From positions 1,674,001 to 1,738,000 of the forward strand of contig NZ_AP019827.1 in NCBI RefSeq assembly GCF_008327825.1: a DNA stretch of 64,000 bases, written 5' to 3'. Below are positions 63,315 through 64,000 of this stretch, in pieces (positions within the stretch are counted from its first letter, which is position 1; the number at the start of each line of letters is the position of its first letter). Made by a program: the position numbers and the translations under genes. Origin of the DNA: Leptotrichia shahii. GTDB lineage: Bacteria > Fusobacteriota > Fusobacteriia > Fusobacteriales > Leptotrichiaceae. The notes beneath the pieces were generated by a model. That model had not been told where the DNA came from. It saw only the letters and a list, made by a program, of their open reading frames with translations, and did no database searches.

Positions 63315-64000
63315 ATGAAAATAAATTTAAAAAAATTATTTGTTACAACAGTTATTGGAGCAGGATTATTTGTATCGCAGCCTGCACATGCATTTATGGG
63401 ATACTGGTATGATTATAACAGTGACTGGATTCAGCAGGATATAATGAGAAGAACTTTTGAGAATCATAATAGAGTTTTTGGTAATAATACAAATAACAAC
63501 AGTTCAAGTGGAAAAAGTTCAAGTTCTAAGAGTACAGGAAGCAGTAAAAGTAAATCATCATCATCCCAAACATCGTCTAAACCAAAACCAGCAAAAAAAG
63601 CCAAAATAACTTTTAAATCAGATGGAAGCACAAGAGGACTTGATTATCTTGTTAACAAATATCCTTCAAAACAACGAGGAGAAGCAAGAACATATTTGAA
63701 AAAGATGTATGATTCATTCCCTCAAGTAGCACGTTCAGTGGGAATACCTACAAATGACCTGTCTTCAGGAATGGTTGCTATATTAGCTGGAGCATATATG
63801 GCTTATAACAATGTCAGTTTAAATGACAGTTATATGAAACCTATGGCAAAACAATTTAAGGAAGCTCTAGAAAGTGTAACTGAGTTTGATAAAATGAGTG
63901 ACAGTGATAAAAAGTATATTTATGACCAAATGGTAATAATAGGAATGACTTTGGCTGTAAATCAGTCCCAAAATCAGCAAAATCCAAATGCAAAAGTTAC
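63315..64000 (+). CDS. Secreted protein of DUF6683-like type, paralog 2 (cut by window edge)
   Basis: ATG 63315 with GGGAGGAATAATT; open to the right edge (228 codons plus). Same signal peptide layout (SQPAHA-F), Ser/Lys linker (KSSSSKSTGSSKSKSSSS) and domain as paralog 1. The last 70 bases (63931-64000) are identical to 63051-63120 including silent positions, indicating very recent duplication or gene conversion. C-terminus lies outside. Confidence 0.7.
   Translation, partial: MKINLKKLFVTTVIGAGLFVSQPAHAFMGYWYDYNSDWIQQDIMRRTFENHNRVFGNNTNNNSSSGKSSSSKSTGSSKSKSSSSQTSSKPKPAKKAKITFKSDGSTRGLDYLVNKYPSKQRGEARTYLKKMYDSFPQVARSVGIPTNDLSSGMVAILAGAYMAYNNVSLNDSYMKPMAKQFKEALESVTEFDKMSDSDKKYIYDQMVIIGMTLAVNQSQNQQNPNAKV

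Overview
The window is strongly AT-rich bacterial chromosome with good Shine-Dalgarno sites, closely packed genes and Fusobacteria-type gene content: pyruvate:ferredoxin oxidoreductase, GH57 branching enzyme, type B L31, MutS2, DapH, and many small secreted or TPR proteins. The best fit is Leptotrichia or a close relative (Leptotrichiaceae). That is inference from gene content and composition, since no 16S gene is present. No rRNA, tRNA, CRISPR array, transposase or prophage was seen.

Layout. 0-12 kb: a partial PepSY protein, ppc, mutS2, a two-gene Septu-type defence locus (ptuA and a frame-disrupted ptuB), cysS, coaBC, two small repeat-domain proteins and an M23 peptidase. 12-24 kb: a minus-strand shikimate/aromatic block (aroC, aroA, aroB, tyrA, aroF) interrupted by unrelated genes (esterase, peptidase E, a recent DUF2262-like tandem duplication, GNAT, TPR). 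24-38 kb: housekeeping genes (ybjQ-like, rpmE2, rlmB, GH57 enzyme, lipid kinase, a long RecJ, PFOR). 38-50 kb: a sulfate uptake and reduction cluster (cysW, cysT, sbp, cysN, cysD, aprB, aprA, cysA, sulfite reductase). It should take sulfate to APS, sulfite and sulfide, with an AprAB-like APS reductase; no CysH or CysC is present in the window. 50-55 kb: dapH, a TPR protein, an LD-carboxypeptidase and two envelope proteins. 55.3 kb: RNase P RNA. 55.8-64 kb: an envelope-stress-like region with a DUF2628-like/two-component/PepSY operon, a CPBP protease, a frameshifted membrane protein plus lipoprotein, and two very similar secreted proteins.

Most interesting find. Between cysD and aprB (44.15-44.51 kb) is a locus organised like a type I toxin-antitoxin system. 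The minus strand carries a 23-codon hydrophobic micro-ORF with a perfect SD, a 5' UTR hairpin, an SD-masking hairpin and a strong terminator. Divergently, on the plus strand, lies an RNA of about 70 nt with its own promoter (TTGTTT-17-TATAAT) and terminator. This RNA carries two collinear blocks complementary to the toxin mRNA: 13 perfect nt over the start codon, and 11 nt (one bulge) over the loop of the 5' hairpin.

Other signals: a classic A_AAA_AAG slippery heptamer exactly where ptuB changes frame; an 18-nt element at near-constant distance upstream of four envelope genes or operons, including the two-component operon; three genes whose best SD points to AUA or AUU as start; several dispersed intergenic repeat families, including hairpins that carry tiny Lys/Asn-rich ORFs; and a promoter plus terminator in the ybjQ leader.
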